Positions 27,678 to 37,273 of a stretch of DNA of 64,000 nucleotides are shown one piece after another. The first letter of the stretch is position 1. Each line of letters opens with the position of its first letter. A program made the position numbers and the translations under genes. The stretch is taken from contig NZ_FNPX01000008.1 in assembly GCF_900107415.1 (NCBI RefSeq), positions 1-64,000 of the forward strand, in the 5' to 3' direction. Below the pieces are notes generated by a model. It did not search any database. It was not told where the DNA came from and saw only the letters and a program-made list of their open reading frames with translations. The DNA comes from Jannaschia faecimaris (GTDB lineage Bacteria > Pseudomonadota > Alphaproteobacteria > Rhodobacterales > Rhodobacteraceae).

Positions 27678-29627
27678 CTACCGGTTCATCCGGTTTTCGA
27701 TCAGGTCGTCGACCACGGATGGGTCCGCCAAGGTCGATGTATCGCCAAGCGCGCCGAAATCGTCTTCGGCGATCTTGCGCAGGATGCGGCGCATGATCTT
27801 GCCGGAGCGCGTCTTGGGCAGGCCGGGGGCCCATTGGATCAGGTCGGGCTTGGCGATCGGGCCAATCTCGGAGCGAACCCAGTCCGAAAGCTCCTTGCGC
27901 AATTCGTCCGAGGGCTCCTCCCCGCCCATCAGCGTGACATAGGCATAGATCCCTTGGCCCTTGACGGTGTGGGGGTAGCCGACGACTGCCGCCTCGGCGA
28001 CCTTCTGGTGGGCCACGAGTGCCGACTCGACCTCCGCCGTGCCCATCCGGTGGCCCGATACGTTGATCACGTCGTCCACACGCCCGGTGATCCAGTAATA
28101 GCCGTCCGCATCGCGCCGGCAGCCGTCGCCGGTGAAGTAGTAGTTCTTGTAATCGCTGAAGTATGTTTTTTCGAACCGCTCGTGATCGCCCCAGACGGTG
28201 CGCATCTGGCCGGGCCAGCTGTCCTTGATGCACAGCACGCCCTCGGCCGCCGTCTCGTGAATTTCCTCGCCCGTGGTCGGCTCCAGGATGACAGGTTGTA
28301 TGCCGAAGAACGGCAACGTGGCCGATCCGGGTTTGGTCGGGATCGCGCCGGGCAGGGGAGTCAGAAGGTGGCCGCCGGTTTCCGTCTGCCACCAGGTGTC
28401 AACGATGGGGCATTTTCCCTTGCCCACGACATCGTTGTACCAGTTCCACGCCTCGGGATTGATCGGCTCACCGACGGTGCCGAGAATGCGCAGGGAGCTG
28501 AGGTCATAGGGCTCCACGAAGCTGTTGCCCTGGCCCATGAGCGCGCGCAGGGCGGTCGGCGCGGTGTAGAACTGCGCCACCTTGTGCTTTTCGCAGACGG
28601 CCCAGAAACGGCCCGCATCCGGGTAGGTGGGCACACCTTCGAACATCACCGTGGTCGCCCCGTTCGCCAGTGGGCCATAGACGATATAGCTGTGGCCTGT
28701 GACCCAGCCAACATCGGCGGTACACCAGAAGACTTCGCCGTCCTTGTAGTCGAAGGTGTATTCATGCGTCATCGACGCATAGACGAGGTAGCCGCCCGTC
28801 GTATGCACCACGCCTTTCGGCATTCCGGTGGAGCCGGATGTATACAGAATGAACAGAGGGTCTTCGGCGTTCATTTCCTCGGGCGGGCAATCGTTCGAGA
28901 CATCGGCCTCGGCTTCGTGAAGCCAGACATCGCCGGTGGGGCGAATGGCGACCTGCTGACCCGTCCGCTTGACGATCAGGCATTGCACGTTGTCGTCGCA
29001 ATGCAGCAGGGCCTGGTTCACGTTGTCCTTCAAATTGGTCACCCGACCGCCGCGGGGGGCACCGTCCGCAGTGATGACGACCTTCGCATCGGAGCCGTTG
29101 ATCCGTGCCGACAGCGCATCGGCTGAGAAGCCGGCAAAGACGATCGAGTGGATCGCGCCGATCCGGGCGCAGGCCAGCATCGCATAGGCCGCCTGCGGGA
29201 TCATGGGCATGTAGAGGACGACGCGGTCGCCCTTGCCCACGCCCATGCCCTTGAGGACGTTCGCGAATTTACAAACGTGTGCATGCAGCTGCTGGTAGGT
29301 TATGTGCTGCGCCTCGTCGTCGGGGCTGTCGGGTTCCCAGATGATCGCGGTCTGGGTCCCCCGCTCCTTAAGATGGCGGTCGATGCAGTTGGCGGCGATG
29401 TTCAGGGTGCCGTCCTCAAACCATTTTATCGAAACGTTGCCGGGCGCGAAGGAGGTGTTCTTTACGCGAGTGTAGGGCTTGATCCAGTCGATGCGCTTGC
29501 CGTGCTCGGCCCAGAAGGACTCTGGGTCCGCGACGCTGGCTTCGTACATCGCGTCATAGGTGGCGCGGTCGGCGTGCGCATTGGCCGCCATCTCGGCGGA
29601 CGGCGGGAACATTTGATCGTCGGGCAT
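27678..29627 (-). CDS. acs: Acetyl-CoA synthetase
   Basis: A 649-residue AMP-forming enzyme that turns acetate, ATP and CoA into acetyl-CoA. The blocks are complete: [20 protein letters not shown], the P-loop [67 protein letters not shown], and the C-terminal [12 protein letters not shown] with catalytic Lys610, the lysine silenced by acetylation in related enzymes. It is the last gene of the minus-strand run after five LIV-type transporter genes, 66 bases after livF. This placement, and the ScfR-type and CrbS-type regulators upstream, suggest control by short-chain carboxylate supply. Confidence 0.96.
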   Translation of the reverse strand: MPDDQMFPPSAEMAANAHADRATYDAMYEASVADPESFWAEHGKRIDWIKPYTRVKNTSFAPGNVSIKWFEDGTLNIAANCIDRHLKERGTQTAIIWEPDSPDDEAQHITYQQLHAHVCKFANVLKGMGVGKGDRVVLYMPMIPQAAYAMLACARIGAIHSIVFAGFSADALSARINGSDAKVVITADGAPRGGRVTNLKDNVNQALLHCDDNVQCLIVKRTGQQVAIRPTGDVWLHEAEADVSNDCPPEEMNAEDPLFILYTSGSTGMPKGVVHTTGGYLVYASMTHEYTFDYKDGEVFWCTADVGWVTGHSYIVYGPLANGATTVMFEGVPTYPDAGRFWAVCEKHKVAQFYTAPTALRALMGQGNSFVEPYDLSSLRILGTVGEPINPEAWNWYNDVVGKGKCPIVDTWWQTETGGHLLTPLPGAIPTKPGSATLPFFGIQPVILEPTTGEEIHETAAEGVLCIKDSWPGQMRTVWGDHERFEKTYFSDYKNYYFTGDGCRRDADGYYWITGRVDDVINVSGHRMGTAEVESALVAHQKVAEAAVVGYPHTVKGQGIYAYVTLMGGEEPSDELRKELSDWVRSEIGPIAKPDLIQWAPGLPKTRSGKIMRRILRKIAEDDFGALGDTSTLADPSVVDDLIENRMNR

Positions 29628-29693
29628 GGATCCTCCTTGGCCCCTTTGCGGGCCTGGCCGTGTCGGGGGGCGGGGGCCCCCGGCGTATTCAAG

Positions 29694-30449
29694 TCAAATT
29701 GCGAGGTATTCCGAGCGCAGGGCTTCGTCGTTCAGGACTTCGGCCGCGGTGCCGTCGAACACGACGCCGCCGGTATCCAGGATCACGGCCCGGTCCGAAA
29801 GCTCCAGCGCGCGGACGGCGTTCTGCTCCACCAGGATGGTCGTCATCCCGAGCTTGCGAATCTCGATCAGGGTCTTCTCGATCTCGTCCACGATCACGGG
29901 GGCCAAGCCTTCGTAAGGCTCGTCTAGCAACAAGAGTTTGACATCGCGCGCAAGGGCGCGGGCGATGGCGAGCATTTGCTGCTCACCGCCGGAAAGCGTC
30001 ACGCCCTCTTGCTTGCGGCGTTCTCCGAGACGGGGGAACAACTCGTACAGACGTTCCAGCGACCAGCCGATCGGCGGGGCGATCTGTGCCAGTTTCAGGT
30101 TCTCCTCGACCGTCAGGCCGGCAATAATGCGGCGGTCCTCGGGCACCAGGCCCAGACCGGCCTGAGATGCCTCGTGGGCGGCCATCTTGTGCAACGGCTG
30201 GTGGTCCAGCCATATCTCCCCGTGCCGAAGTTCGGGCGACCCCACGCGCGCGCAGGTCCGTAAAGTCGACGTTTTTCCGGCACCGTTACGGCCCAGCAGG
30301 GCGAGAATCTCACCTTCGTGGACATTAAAGCTGACGCCCTGCACGATATAGCTCTCGCCGTAGTAGGCGTGGATGTCGTGCACGCTGAAATAGGCGGGGC
30401 TGCTGGCTGCCTTGTTGTCGTCGCGGGTGAAATCGGTTTTCACGTTCAT
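29694..30449 (-). CDS. livF: Branched-chain-type ABC transporter ATPase (LivF type)
   Basis: A 251-residue ATPase of the hydrophobic amino-acid (HAAT) transporter class. Walker A GRNGAGKTSTLR, signature TLSGGEQQMLAIARAL, Walker B LLLLDEPYEGLAP, and a switch segment ILVEQN with Gln in place of the usual His, which is normal for LivF. Encoded 12 bases after livG. Works with LivG, LivH, LivM and the binding protein at 33662. Confidence 0.92.
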   Translation of the reverse strand: MNVKTDFTRDDNKAASSPAYFSVHDIHAYYGESYIVQGVSFNVHEGEILALLGRNGAGKTSTLRTCARVGSPELRHGEIWLDHQPLHKMAAHEASQAGLGLVPEDRRIIAGLTVEENLKLAQIAPPIGWSLERLYELFPRLGERRKQEGVTLSGGEQQMLAIARALARDVKLLLLDEPYEGLAPVIVDEIEKTLIEIRKLGMTTILVEQNAVRALELSDRAVILDTGGVVFDGTAAEVLNDEALRSEYLAI

Positions 30450-30461
30450 CGGTAAGTCTCC

Positions 30462-31226
30462 TCAGTGCCCGCTGGATTCACCCAAGTACGCTTCGCGTAC
30501 CTTGGGGTGGCCCTTGATGTTCTCGGGCGTGTCCTCGACCAGTGGGGTGCCCTGCGCCAGAACCGTGATGCGTTCGGCCAACGAGAAGACGACGTGCATG
30601 TCATGCTCGATGATGGCGATTGTGATCGGGCGGCTCTCCTTGATCTGCTTGAGCAGATCGATGGTGTTGTTCGTGTCCGCCCGCGCCATTCCGGCCGTCG
30701 GCTCGTCCAGCAGCAGCAGGCGCGGCTCCTGCGCCAGGCACATGCCGATTTCCAGCCGCCGCTTGTCGCCGCGCGACATGGATGCCGCGTGCATGTTCCG
30801 CTTATCGGCCATCTTCATATCCTCAAGCATATGCTCCGCCCGGTCCACGATTTCACCGTCGCGCAGGAGCTGGCCGTAGGCGTGCAGCGCGAAGGAGCCG
30901 TCGCGTTTGGCCAAGCAGGGGATCATCATGTTTTCCATGACGGTCAGGTCGCCGAAGATTTCCGGCGTCTGGAACACGCGCGAGATGCCCATCTGGTTGA
31001 TCTCGTGCGGTTTGCGCCCGAGGACCGACTGACCTTCGAAGGTGACCGACCCCGTATCCGGGATGAGCTTGCCCACCAGGCAGTTCAGAAGGGTCGACTT
31101 GCCAGCTCCGTTCGGCCCGATGATCGCGTGAACCGTCTGCTCGGCGACCGACAAGTTGACGTCGTCCAAGGCCTGCAAGCCGCCGAAGCGTTTGCCGACG
31201 TTCTTGACTTCGAGAATACCCATCAT
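30462..31226 (-). CDS. livG: Branched-chain-type ABC transporter ATPase (LivG type)
   Basis: A 254-residue ATPase. Walker A is GPNGAGKSTLLN. The signature is unusual: MSRGDKRRLEIGMCLA instead of LSxGQQRRLEIARAL. The IGMxLAQxPxLLLLDEPxAGM continuation is like that of UrtD (urea) and amide-type HAAT ATPases rather than leucine transporters. The His switch is IIEHDMHVVF. The gene starts three bases after livM, so the two are translated in tandem. Confidence 0.92.
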   Translation of the reverse strand: MMGILEVKNVGKRFGGLQALDDVNLSVAEQTVHAIIGPNGAGKSTLLNCLVGKLIPDTGSVTFEGQSVLGRKPHEINQMGISRVFQTPEIFGDLTVMENMMIPCLAKRDGSFALHAYGQLLRDGEIVDRAEHMLEDMKMADKRNMHAASMSRGDKRRLEIGMCLAQEPRLLLLDEPTAGMARADTNNTIDLLKQIKESRPITIAIIEHDMHVVFSLAERITVLAQGTPLVEDTPENIKGHPKVREAYLGESSGH

Positions 31227-31229
31227 CGA

Positions 31230-32516
31230 TTACTCCGAGGCGTTGCGTTGGTCGCCGGCGGTCTTTTCGGCGTCAGCGGATTTTCGGTCACGGCGGAAGA
31301 CCGTGGCGAGTTTCTGTCCGCCCTGCACCAGCCCGCCCGGCAGGAAGATGACCACGGCCATGAACATCAGGCCCAGCGTCAGGTGCCAACCCTTGCCTAC
31401 GAAGGGATAGATAATGGCGACCACGAAATCCTCCATCCCGTCGGGCAGGAAGGCGAACCAGCTGTGCAGCGTGGCTTCGTTGATCTTCGAGAAGATATTT
31501 TCGAAGTACTTGATGAAGCCTGCGCCAAGCACCGGCCCGATCAGGGTTCCGGCACCGCCCAGGATCGTCATCAGAACGACTTCGCCGGACGCTGTCCACT
31601 GCATCCGCTCCGCCCCGGCAAGCGGGTCCATCGCGGACAGCAGGCCACCGGCAAGACCGGCGTACATGCCTGAGATCACGAAGGCGGCAAGGGTGTAGGG
31701 TTTGGGGTTCAGGCCGGTGTAGTTCAGCCGCTGCTGGTTCGATTTCACCGCGCGCAGCATCATCCCGAAGGGCGAGCGGAACAAACGGATCGACAGATAG
31801 AAGCAGCCGATCATGATGACTGCGGACAGATAGTAGCCCATGTTGAACTGGAACGACCATCCGCCGATGTTCAACACCTCGGTGGCACGCATTGCGACGC
31901 CAAAAAGGTGCGGCGCATCCACCGTCGTGGCGGAATTGTGGAAGATCTGCGGATCGTTGGTATAGACCTGAAGGCCAGATTCCCCATTCGTCAGGTTGAA
32001 CTTGGGGTTTGACAACACCGAATAGGCCAGCGCGAAAGACATCTGCGCGAAGGCCAGCGTCAGGATCGAAAAATAGATTCCCGACCGCCGCAGCGAGATG
32101 AAGCCGATCAGGAGGGCGAAGAGCCCCGAAACCACGATGCTCAGACCGATACCGGGCAGCACGTTGTACCCCAGCAGCTTGAACATCCACACGCAGGAAT
32201 AGGATCCTATGCCCAGAAAGGCGGCGTGGCCGAAGCTGAGGTAACCCGTCAGCCCGAACAGGATGTTGAAGCCGATGGCAAAGATCCCGAAGATTACGAA
32301 CCGCTGCATCAGGTCAGGGTAGCCCGCGTTGAACTGCGCCATTGCGCTGTCGCTGGGGAAGGGGTTGAGCAGGAAAGGGGCCAAGATCGTCAAGGCGATG
32401 ACGATGGTAAACAGACCGAAGTCCTTTTTCGTAAGGCCAAGGATACTTCCGTTCGCGCGGGGGGTGACCCTCGGCGCGTCGGAAGTCGCGGGGATGTTCT
32501 GTGTCTGGTCGGTCAT
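31230..32516 (-). CDS. livM: Branched-chain-type ABC transporter permease (LivM type)
   Basis: A 428-residue inner-membrane permease, longer than many LivM proteins because of an N-terminal polar segment (about 30 residues) and a charged tail. Some nine to ten membrane helices are visible, including [29 protein letters not shown], a hallmark LivM segment, and the cytoplasmic EAA-like loop near [18 protein letters not shown]. It starts three bases after the livH stop. Confidence 0.92.
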   Translation of the reverse strand: MTDQTQNIPATSDAPRVTPRANGSILGLTKKDFGLFTIVIALTILAPFLLNPFPSDSAMAQFNAGYPDLMQRFVIFGIFAIGFNILFGLTGYLSFGHAAFLGIGSYSCVWMFKLLGYNVLPGIGLSIVVSGLFALLIGFISLRRSGIYFSILTLAFAQMSFALAYSVLSNPKFNLTNGESGLQVYTNDPQIFHNSATTVDAPHLFGVAMRATEVLNIGGWSFQFNMGYYLSAVIMIGCFYLSIRLFRSPFGMMLRAVKSNQQRLNYTGLNPKPYTLAAFVISGMYAGLAGGLLSAMDPLAGAERMQWTASGEVVLMTILGGAGTLIGPVLGAGFIKYFENIFSKINEATLHSWFAFLPDGMEDFVVAIIYPFVGKGWHLTLGLMFMAVVIFLPGGLVQGGQKLATVFRRDRKSADAEKTAGDQRNASE

Positions 32517-32519
32517 GGT

Positions 32520-33563
32520 TCAGTCCTCCATCACGCCTTTGCGCCCCATCAGACCGCGCGGACGGGTCAGAAGGACGATCATGGCGACGAGGTAGATGAT
32601 GATCTGGTTAATGCCGGGCAGCAGCGCAATGACCTGCGTCATGGACGCAAAGCTCTCGAGGATGCCCAGAAGGAAGCCTGCCAACACGGCACCGGGCAGG
32701 GAGCCCATGCCGCCGACGACGACCACCACGAAGCTGAGGACGAGGAAATCCATTCCCATGTGGTAGTTCGGGGGGTTGATCGGCGTGTACATCACCCCCG
32801 CCAGTCCCGCGACTGCCGCTGCAATGCCGAACATTATGGTGAACCGCTTGTCGATGTTGATGCCAAGCAGGCCAACGGTTTCGCGGTCGGCCATACCGGC
32901 ACGCACGACCATTCCGAACGTCGTGAATTGAAGGAAGGCGAAGATGCCCGTGATGATGACGGCCGCAAAGCCGAAGTAGGTCAGCCGCCACAGCGGATAG
33001 ATAACTATGTTCGGGTCCATCCCGAGCAGCGCGCCGAAATCGAACGAGCCGCGGAAGTAGTCGGGCGCTGGCGTCGGGATCGGGTTCGCGCCGAAGAAGT
33101 ACTTGACGATTTCCTGGATCACGATGGCAAGGCCGAAGGTCACGAGGATCTGATCGGCGTGGGGACGTTTGTAGAAGTGCTTGATCAAGCCGCGTTCCAT
33201 TATGAAACCGATGGCGATCATCACGGGAATTGCGAAGAGAATGGCGAGCGGGACAGACCAGTCGATAATCGTGGAGCCCATCTCGGGCCCGAACCAGCTT
33301 TCAACGTAAGGGGTCTGAACTTTGAGCGGGTTGCCCAGAAAATCCGTTCGCGTCGCGTCAATGGAAGTGGTCGAGAGGTTGAGTATGCGTTGCAATGTCA
33401 CAGCGCAGAAGGCCCCGAGCATGAACAGCGCACCATGGGCGAAGTTCACGACGCCAAGTGTTCCGAAGATCAGGGTCAGGCCAAGCGCGATCAGCGCATA
33501 GGCCGACCCCTTGTCCAGACCGTTCAGTATCTGAATGAGAATTCCGTCCATGTTCCCCAACAC
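32520..33563 (-). CDS. livH: Branched-chain-type ABC transporter permease (LivH type)
   Basis: A 347-residue permease with the LivH signature LNGLDKGSAYALIALGLTLIFGTLGVVNFAHGALFMLGA at the N-terminus. The cytoplasmic coupling loop is visible near TFGMVVRAGMADRETVGLLGI. A periplasmic insert with FFGANPIPTPAPDYFRG is larger than in leucine transporters. It follows the binding-protein gene after a 98-base gap containing a strong hairpin. Confidence 0.92.
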   Translation of the reverse strand: MLGNMDGILIQILNGLDKGSAYALIALGLTLIFGTLGVVNFAHGALFMLGAFCAVTLQRILNLSTTSIDATRTDFLGNPLKVQTPYVESWFGPEMGSTIIDWSVPLAILFAIPVMIAIGFIMERGLIKHFYKRPHADQILVTFGLAIVIQEIVKYFFGANPIPTPAPDYFRGSFDFGALLGMDPNIVIYPLWRLTYFGFAAVIITGIFAFLQFTTFGMVVRAGMADRETVGLLGINIDKRFTIMFGIAAAVAGLAGVMYTPINPPNYHMGMDFLVLSFVVVVVGGMGSLPGAVLAGFLLGILESFASMTQVIALLPGINQIIIYLVAMIVLLTRPRGLMGRKGVMED

Positions 33564-33610
33564 TCCAGAGAAGTCGCCCCGATACCGGAAGAAGTCCGCG
33601 AGGGGTCGTC

Positions 33611-33638
33611 GTTGGGCCGCCGCTCGGGGCGCCCCAAC
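33611..33638 (-). promoter_or_regulatory. Intercistronic hairpin between the binding-protein gene and livH
   Basis: gttgggccgcc and ggcgccccaac can pair with one internal mismatch around a short loop. No U-tract follows on the minus strand. Such hairpins after a binding-protein gene often stabilise the upstream message and lower expression of the membrane genes. Confidence 0.5.
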
Positions 33639-33661
33639 TGATTTTCATTTGTGACCGGGGC

Positions 33662-35020
33662 TCAGGCGCCCGGGTTGCACTCGCCCAAGTCGCCACCAGC
33701 GAAGTCGGGGTGATCCACGGCGTACTCGACTTTTGCACGCGGCGTGATTTCCACGATCTCCAGAAGGTCAAACTCGGAGGTCGGGTTCTCTTTACCCTTC
33801 ACGACCAGCACGTCCTTGAAGCACTGGTGATCTTCGGCGCGGTACAGTGTCGGACCGTTGCCCAGGCCGTCGAACTCATAACCCTCCAGGGCCTCGACAA
33901 CTGCGCAGGGGTTGAACGAACCGGCGCGGGTAACCGCATCCGCATAGAGCAAGGCCTGCACGTAGCAGGTGTGCGCAGCCTGGCTCGGTGGGAACCCGTA
34001 CTTTTCACCGAAGGACCTGACGAACGCCTGGGAGGCGTCGTCGGTCAGCGACCAGTGCCAGTTCGTGGAGCCGAAGATGCCTTTGGCGGCTTCGCCGGCA
34101 CCACGGGCCATCAGGCGCGAGTAGAGCGGAACCACGATGGTGAAGTCCTTGCCGTTGACCTGAGCGTCGCGCAGGCCGAACTCGACCGCCTGAGTCAGCG
34201 AGTTGACCATGTCCCCGCCGTAGTGGTTCAGGATCAACGTATCCGCACCCGACTGCAGGACCGGCGTAATGTAGGCCGAGAAGTCACCTGCGCCCACGGG
34301 CGTCTTGACCGTCTGGACCGTCTCCCAGCCCATGGCCTCGGTGTAGGTCCTCATGGAACCTTCCTGGCTCCAACCCCAAGTGTAGTCGGCGGTCAGGTGA
34401 TAGGCCTTGCGGTCGGTGCCGTAGTTTGCCTCAAGGATAGGGGCCAGCGCGGCACCCGACATTTCTGTATTGAAGAAGTGACGGAAACCGTTGGCCTTCT
34501 TGTCCTTGCCCGTGGTGTCGTTGGAGTGCGTCAGGCCGGCCATGAAGATAACGCCGGCTTCTTGGCACAGTCCTTGGACACCGATGGCCACGCCCGAGGA
34601 CGAACCGCCGGTGATCATGATGGCCTTGTCCTTCTCGATCAGCGATCGAGCTGAAGAGCGGGCAGTGTCGGTGTTGGTATTCGTGTCGCCGGTGACGTAC
34701 TCGACCTTCTTGCCAAGGATGCCAGTACCATCCAGCACTTTTGACGAGAACGTCTGCATCATGCCGCCGTCGCCGCCACCGTTCAGGTGCTCGACTGCCA
34801 GCTCATAGGCGCGCAGTTCATCCGCGCCCTCGTCCGCATAGGCACCGGTTTGGGGTACGTTGAAGCCCAGCGTGACAGAGCTGCCTTGCGGCGCATTGGT
34901 GAAGCCGGAGTGCGCGTCGGCCCAGACGGCACCGGTGAAGATGGTCGGAGCGGCAAGGCCGGCACCTGCGGCGAAGCCGGTCTTCATCACGCCGCGGCGG
35001 GTGAAGTTCGATTTGGTCAT
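33662..35020 (-). CDS. Periplasmic binding protein of a LIV/amide-type ABC transporter
   Basis: A 452-residue type I periplasmic binding protein. The N-terminus MTKSNFTRRGVMKTGFAAGA is a twin-arginine signal (TRRGVMK) ending around AVWADA, so it is exported folded by Tat. The mature part opens VTLGFNVPQTGAYADEGADE, the usual start of HAAT binding proteins, and includes GGSSSGVAIGVQGL, DYTWGWSQEG and LILNHYGGDMVNS. The extra length and sequence are closer to the short-chain amide and urea group than to leucine-binding proteins, but the ligand is not known. I chose the ATG at 35020, since the frame beyond it is upstream leader. First gene of the transporter-acs run. Confidence 0.9.
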   Translation of the reverse strand: MTKSNFTRRGVMKTGFAAGAGLAAPTIFTGAVWADAHSGFTNAPQGSSVTLGFNVPQTGAYADEGADELRAYELAVEHLNGGGDGGMMQTFSSKVLDGTGILGKKVEYVTGDTNTNTDTARSSARSLIEKDKAIMITGGSSSGVAIGVQGLCQEAGVIFMAGLTHSNDTTGKDKKANGFRHFFNTEMSGAALAPILEANYGTDRKAYHLTADYTWGWSQEGSMRTYTEAMGWETVQTVKTPVGAGDFSAYITPVLQSGADTLILNHYGGDMVNSLTQAVEFGLRDAQVNGKDFTIVVPLYSRLMARGAGEAAKGIFGSTNWHWSLTDDASQAFVRSFGEKYGFPPSQAAHTCYVQALLYADAVTRAGSFNPCAVVEALEGYEFDGLGNGPTLYRAEDHQCFKDVLVVKGKENPTSEFDLLEIVEITPRAKVEYAVDHPDFAGGDLGECNPGA

Positions 35021-35045
35021 TGAGACCCTCCCTGTTTGCGAAATT

Positions 35046-35097
35046 CCGCACGTCCCCCTCCAGAGTGTGCGGATACGACCCGTCTTCGTTGACGGGT
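35046..35097 (-). promoter_or_regulatory. Two hairpins in the leader of the transporter operon
   Basis: ccgcac (35046-35051) pairs with gtgcgg (35067-35072), and acccgtc (35078-35084) pairs with gacgggt (35091-35097). Both lie between the binding-protein start at 35020 and the divergent regulator gene, so they would be in the 5' leader. Function unknown. Confidence 0.35.
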
Positions 35098-35210
35098 TGA
35101 CGGCATCATGGCTGACGTTGGGTGAAGTCATCAACAAGACATCGAAGTTGCTGGATTTTTCTGTAAAAAAAATGACAGACTGAACGAGAATCTTGTAAAT
35201 CAATTGTCAC

Positions 35211-35239
35211 GCAAGCGCGAAGCGCCACACTGCAAGCGC
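35211..35239. promoter_or_regulatory. Candidate operator: two gcaagcgc direct repeats
   Basis: gcaagcgc occurs at 35211-35218 and 35232-35239, 21 bases apart (two helix turns, same face). The pair lies 28 bases before the GTG of the ScfR-type regulator and about 190 bases before the divergent binding-protein gene. Autoregulation and joint control are inferred from position only. Confidence 0.4.
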
Positions 35240-35266
35240 AGCAAATGAACAGAGTCAGGGGGTTGT

Positions 35267-36592
35267 GTGCCAAGGTCCTTTCCAACGGGGCGACGCATTC
35301 GGGAGCGGCGTCTAATGCTCGGGCTGAAACAGGCCGGGGTTGCGGCGACGGTCGGCATATCTCCGTCGTATCTGAACCTCATCGAGCACAACCGACGGGC
35401 CATCGGCGGCGCACTTCTGACGCGGCTGGCCGATGCACTGGGCACCGATCGGGCCGCGCTTGCCGAAGATGGCGACGCCGCGCTGATCGAAGGCGTCCGG
35501 AACGCGGGTGCCGTGGGCAAGATCGACGCGGAGGCGCTGTCCGAGGCTGCGACCCTGACGCAACGCCACCCTGCCTGGGCCCGGTTGATCGTGGCGCAGG
35601 CCGAGGCCTTGGCGGCGCAGGCCCGCACGGTTGAGGCCTTGTCGGACCGACTGTCGCATGACCCCACCCTCGCCGACGCGATGCACGAGATGCTTTCGAC
35701 TGTATCGGTCGTGCGCTCTACCGCCTCGATCCTGGCCCAGACGCCCGAGATCGACGCGAACTGGCTGCGCCGGTTCCTCGCCAACCTCGACAGTGATAGC
35801 CGCCGTCTGGCGGACGGCGTCGAGGCCGTGATGGCGCTGTTCGACGGACGCGCGACGCAGGGCGGGGAACGGCTCCTTCCGTCGGAAATCGTATCGCGTT
35901 TTTTGGATGATGCGGGACACCGGTTCGCCGCGCTGGAGGAGCAGGGCGCGACAGCCGTTGCGTCACTGGTGGCACCCATCGCCGACCCGGCAGCGCGCGC
36001 GTTGGCGGCAGACGTCTTGCGCGGGGATGCAGAGGACGCCGCCCGTCTGCCCCGCGCGCTGGTCGAGGCAGCCGAGCAGCCCGATGACCTGATCGCGGCG
36101 GCGGGGGGCGATCTGGCGTTGGTTCTGCGCCGTCTGGGCGTGGTCGATCCGGGAAGGGGCTTGGTGGTCTGCGACGCGTCAGGCGCACTTCTGCGGCGCA
36201 AGCCGGTGGCGGGATTCGCCTTGCCGGTGATGGGGGCGGGTTGCCCGCTCTGGCCGCTCTACGCGACCTTCGCGCAGCCCGGACACCCTATGACCACGGT
36301 GATCGAGACACCGGACGGTGCGGGGTGGCGCGTTCATGCGGTGGCCGAGGCGGTGACCCCGCCGGGATTTGGGCAGGCCCCCGTTCTACAGGCGACAATG
36401 TTGCTGACGCGGTCGCGCAGCGCCGGGGCAGGTCTGCCGGTGGGGCCGGGCTGTCGGGTTTGTCCCCGTGCCGATTGCGCCGCCCGGCGGGAACCTTCAG
36501 TGCTTTCGGGCGGTGTAATGCTGGACTCGGGCTCCGTCTCGGAGGACACTTCGACCGTGGAATTGACCGGAGGGGAGGCCGGGCATGACTGA
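35267..36592 (+). CDS. ScfR/RamB-type transcriptional regulator (short-chain fatty acyl-CoA responsive)
   Basis: A 441-residue XRE-type regulator. Residues about 5-60 form the helix-turn-helix (RRIRERRLMLGLKQAGVAA, then GISPSYLNLIEHNRR). The C-terminal part has the ScfR pattern CPLWPLYATFAQPGHP, then TxVIETPDG..WRVHAVAE, and a Cys cluster GCRVCPRADCAARREP. Relatives control acetate and propionate genes and are thought to bind acyl-CoA (RamB in corynebacteria). The start is GTG at 35267 with AGGGGG upstream. It is divergent from the transporter-acs operon and its end overlaps the receiver gene by eight bases. The target is inferred from this context. Confidence 0.85.
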   Translation: MPRSFPTGRRIRERRLMLGLKQAGVAATVGISPSYLNLIEHNRRAIGGALLTRLADALGTDRAALAEDGDAALIEGVRNAGAVGKIDAEALSEAATLTQRHPAWARLIVAQAEALAAQARTVEALSDRLSHDPTLADAMHEMLSTVSVVRSTASILAQTPEIDANWLRRFLANLDSDSRRLADGVEAVMALFDGRATQGGERLLPSEIVSRFLDDAGHRFAALEEQGATAVASLVAPIADPAARALAADVLRGDAEDAARLPRALVEAAEQPDDLIAAAGGDLALVLRRLGVVDPGRGLVVCDASGALLRRKPVAGFALPVMGAGCPLWPLYATFAQPGHPMTTVIETPDGAGWRVHAVAEAVTPPGFGQAPVLQATMLLTRSRSAGAGLPVGPGCRVCPRADCAARREPSVLSGGVMLDSGSVSEDTSTVELTGGEAGHD

Positions 36593-36992
36593 AATGCCTG
36601 ATGGAGCGGCGGCCCCCGGCCGCGTCCTGCTGATCGAGGATGAACCGAACATCGCGACCGCCATCTCGTTCTTGCTGGGGCGGGCTGGCTGGCGCGTATC
36701 GACCCATTCCGACGGATCTACGGCTCTGGAGGCCGTCGCGCGACATACTCCCGACGTGGTCGTGCTTGACGTGATGCTGCCGGGCCGTTCCGGGTTTGAC
36801 GTTCTGGGTGGCATCCGCGACGGCGTCGGCACCGTGTCGGCCGACCTGCCGGTCTTGATGTTGACGGCCAAGGGCCAGACCAAGGACCGGGAGCGTGCAG
36901 CCGCCTTGGGCGTGACGCGGTTCATGACCAAGCCGTTTTCCAATCAGGAGCTAGTGGCGGCGGTTGCCGACTTGGCGCGCGGCGTGCGATGA
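36585..36992 (+). CDS. Single-domain response regulator (CheY-like receiver)
   Basis: A 135-residue receiver without an output domain. It has the acidic pair in LLIEDEPN, the phosphorylation site Asp62 in VVVLDVMLPGRSG, Thr in MLTAKGQ and Lys in MTKPFS. It overlaps the regulator gene before it and the membrane-protein gene after it (four bases), so it is part of a tightly coupled set that ends with the symporter-kinase. The likely partner is the histidine kinase at 37266; with no DNA-binding domain it would act by protein contact or phosphotransfer. Confidence 0.92.
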   Translation: MTEMPDGAAAPGRVLLIEDEPNIATAISFLLGRAGWRVSTHSDGSTALEAVARHTPDVVVLDVMLPGRSGFDVLGGIRDGVGTVSADLPVLMLTAKGQTKDRERAAALGVTRFMTKPFSNQELVAAVADLARGVR

Positions 36993-37273
36993 GCGTGCTG
37001 CCGACCCCGGCCCCTTCGGCCAGCGCGGCACAGCGGCGTGCCCTACGCCGCGCCCGGATCGGCGACGCGATCCGCCTGCTGCCGTTGCTGGGCGTTCTGC
37101 TGTTTGTATTGCCGGACCTCGCTCTGTCCGGCGGCCCGGCGGCGGCGGGCGCGACGGCCCCGTGGCTGATCTACCTTTTCGCGGCCTGGTTCCTGCTGGT
37201 GGGGCTGGCTGCCTGGCTTGGGTATCTGCACACCCACGCCGAGGAGACGCCCGCCGGCCCGCGGGATGGATGA
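36989..37273 (+). CDS. Small two-helix membrane protein upstream of the symporter-kinase
   Basis: The 94-residue product has a basic N-terminus (QRRALRRARIGD) and two membrane helices, about 28-46 (IRLLPLLGVLLFVLPDLAL) and about 58-80 (WLIYLFAAWFLLVGLAAWLGY). Its position directly before a sodium/solute symporter recalls the small DUF4212/DUF485-type partners of acetate and other SSS transporters. The assignment to one of these families is not certain. It overlaps both neighbours (ATGA with the receiver gene, and 8 bases with the kinase gene). Confidence 0.7.
   Translation: MSVLPTPAPSASAAQRRALRRARIGDAIRLLPLLGVLLFVLPDLALSGGPAAAGATAPWLIYLFAAWFLLVGLAAWLGYLHTHAEETPAGPRDG

Noticed and set aside
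27570..29126. Open frame of more than 500 codons on the plus strand
   Set aside because: It lies fully antisense to acs. The high GC and third-position bias of acs create long open shadow frames; the translation has no family features.
29671..29682. cgggggcccccg palindrome between livF and acs as a terminator
   Set aside because: No loop of usable size and no T-tract in the right direction; acs is still likely to be co-transcribed, though a partial stop cannot be excluded.
30465..33641. Two plus-strand open frames of about 400 and 470 codons, His/Asp/Arg-rich
   Set aside because: Both are antisense to the livG, livM and livH genes, whose products are clear. The odd amino-acid mix comes from the complementary strand.
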